Of a DNA stretch of 64,000 bases, positions 63,742 to 64,000 are shown one piece after another. Origin of the DNA: Agrilactobacillus yilanensis (GTDB lineage Bacteria > Bacillota > Bacilli > Lactobacillales > Lactobacillaceae); NCBI RefSeq assembly GCF_003946725.1, contig NZ_RHOY01000003.1:210424-274423 (forward strand), read 5' to 3'. Each line of letters begins with the position of its first letter. Position 1 is the first letter of the stretch. Under the pieces are notes generated by a model. That model was not told where the DNA came from and did not search any database. It saw only the letters and a list, made by a program, of their open reading frames with translations. The translations under genes were made by a program, and so were the position numbers.

Positions 63742-63748
63742 CTGTAAA

Positions 63749-63818
63749 TATGATACTTAATTTTAAATGATTTTGAACAATCCACTACAGAAATTTCATT
63801 TATTAAGTATCATTTTTT
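63749..63818 (+). terminator. Terminator after the AraC-type regulator
   Basis: AATGATACTTAAT pairs with ATTAAGTATCATT around a long A+T-rich loop and is followed by a T run. Confidence 0.65.
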
Positions 63819-63931
63819 AATGTTTTGATTGTCTACTTATGAAATCGCTTGTATTCTAAATTAATTTGTGAAATGATAATCAATGTAAGTTAATTAGCAT
63901 CCTAAAATTTCGTCAAAGGAGTTTTTTAGAT

Positions 63932-64000
63932 ATGAAAATTAAAGCTGCAGTTGTTGAAAAAAAAGGGGCCCCATTCGTCATTAAAAATGACATCGAACTC
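63932..64000 (+). CDS. Zinc-type alcohol dehydrogenase, N-terminal fragment
   Basis: ATG at 63932 with AAAGGAG upstream. The visible 23 residues (MKIKAAVVEKKG start, then FVIKNDIEL) match the first strands of medium-chain zinc alcohol dehydrogenases of the aryl/benzyl alcohol type. The gene continues beyond the window, so zinc ligands cannot be checked. Confidence 0.7.
   Translation, partial: MKIKAAVVEKKGAPFVIKNDIEL

Overview
The window looks like a chromosomal segment of a low-GC Gram-positive bacterium of the Lactobacillaceae. Pointers to this are the A+T-rich codon use, strong AGGAGG ribosome binding sites, TTGACA/TATAAT promoters, T-box and TPP riboswitches, cre sites, an L-2-hydroxyisocaproate dehydrogenase, LuxS, a lipoteichoic acid synthase and a trpDCFBA operon. 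The species is not identifiable from sequence reading alone.

Layout. 1-8.1 kb: end of a membrane-anchored glycosyltransferase; an amino acid permease followed by a D-serine dehydratase homologue that has lost its PLP lysine; a TPP-riboswitch-controlled thiamine-precursor ABC operon (minus strand); a lone pstS. 8.3-15.8 kb: housekeeping genes (aroD, pgi, a sugar uptake permease, a VanZ-like protein, LTA synthase, a MazG-like pyrophosphohydrolase). 15.8-18.4 kb: an accessory scrap-yard with two orphan terminators, a tRNA-like element, the 3' end (domains V-VI) of a group II intron, small G+C-rich plasmid/phage-like genes, the tail of an IS605-type tnpB with its end hairpin, and a truncated, frameshifted hicB antitoxin gene. 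18.5-22.2 kb: a YoaK-type membrane protein and an XRE regulator / PLDc_N protein / ABC exporter operon.

22.5-38.6 kb: a xanthine dehydrogenase operon (xdhABC-pbuX), a zinc alcohol dehydrogenase with a Rex-like site, an orphan LacI regulator, a NUDIX hydrolase, luxS, azlCD, the Trp T-box plus trpDCFBA without trpE or trpG, and guaD. Together guaD, xdhABC and pbuX could take guanine through xanthine to urate.

38.7-52.4 kb: a glycine / D-amino acid permease under a T-box with a probable Gly (GGC) specifier, a hydroxyacid dehydrogenase, a gluconate-type permease, and a complete hexuronate route (uxaC, uxuB, uxuA, kdgK, kdgA plus transporter and epimerase) with a divergent GntR regulator. These genes share palindromic operators and cre sites. 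52.6-54.2 kb: an AzgA/PbuG-type purine permease behind a structured leader that fits no riboswitch class I know. 54.2-64 kb: a rhamnose and rhamnoside regulon (MFS transporter, GH78 rhamnosidase, rhaD, rhaA, rhaM, rhaB, divergent AraC regulator) and the start of a second alcohol dehydrogenase.

Strongest leads for novelty are the pseudo-dehydratase next to the permease (2.4-3.8 kb), the structured leader of the purine permease (52.65-52.84 kb) and the tRNA-like element at 16.25 kb.
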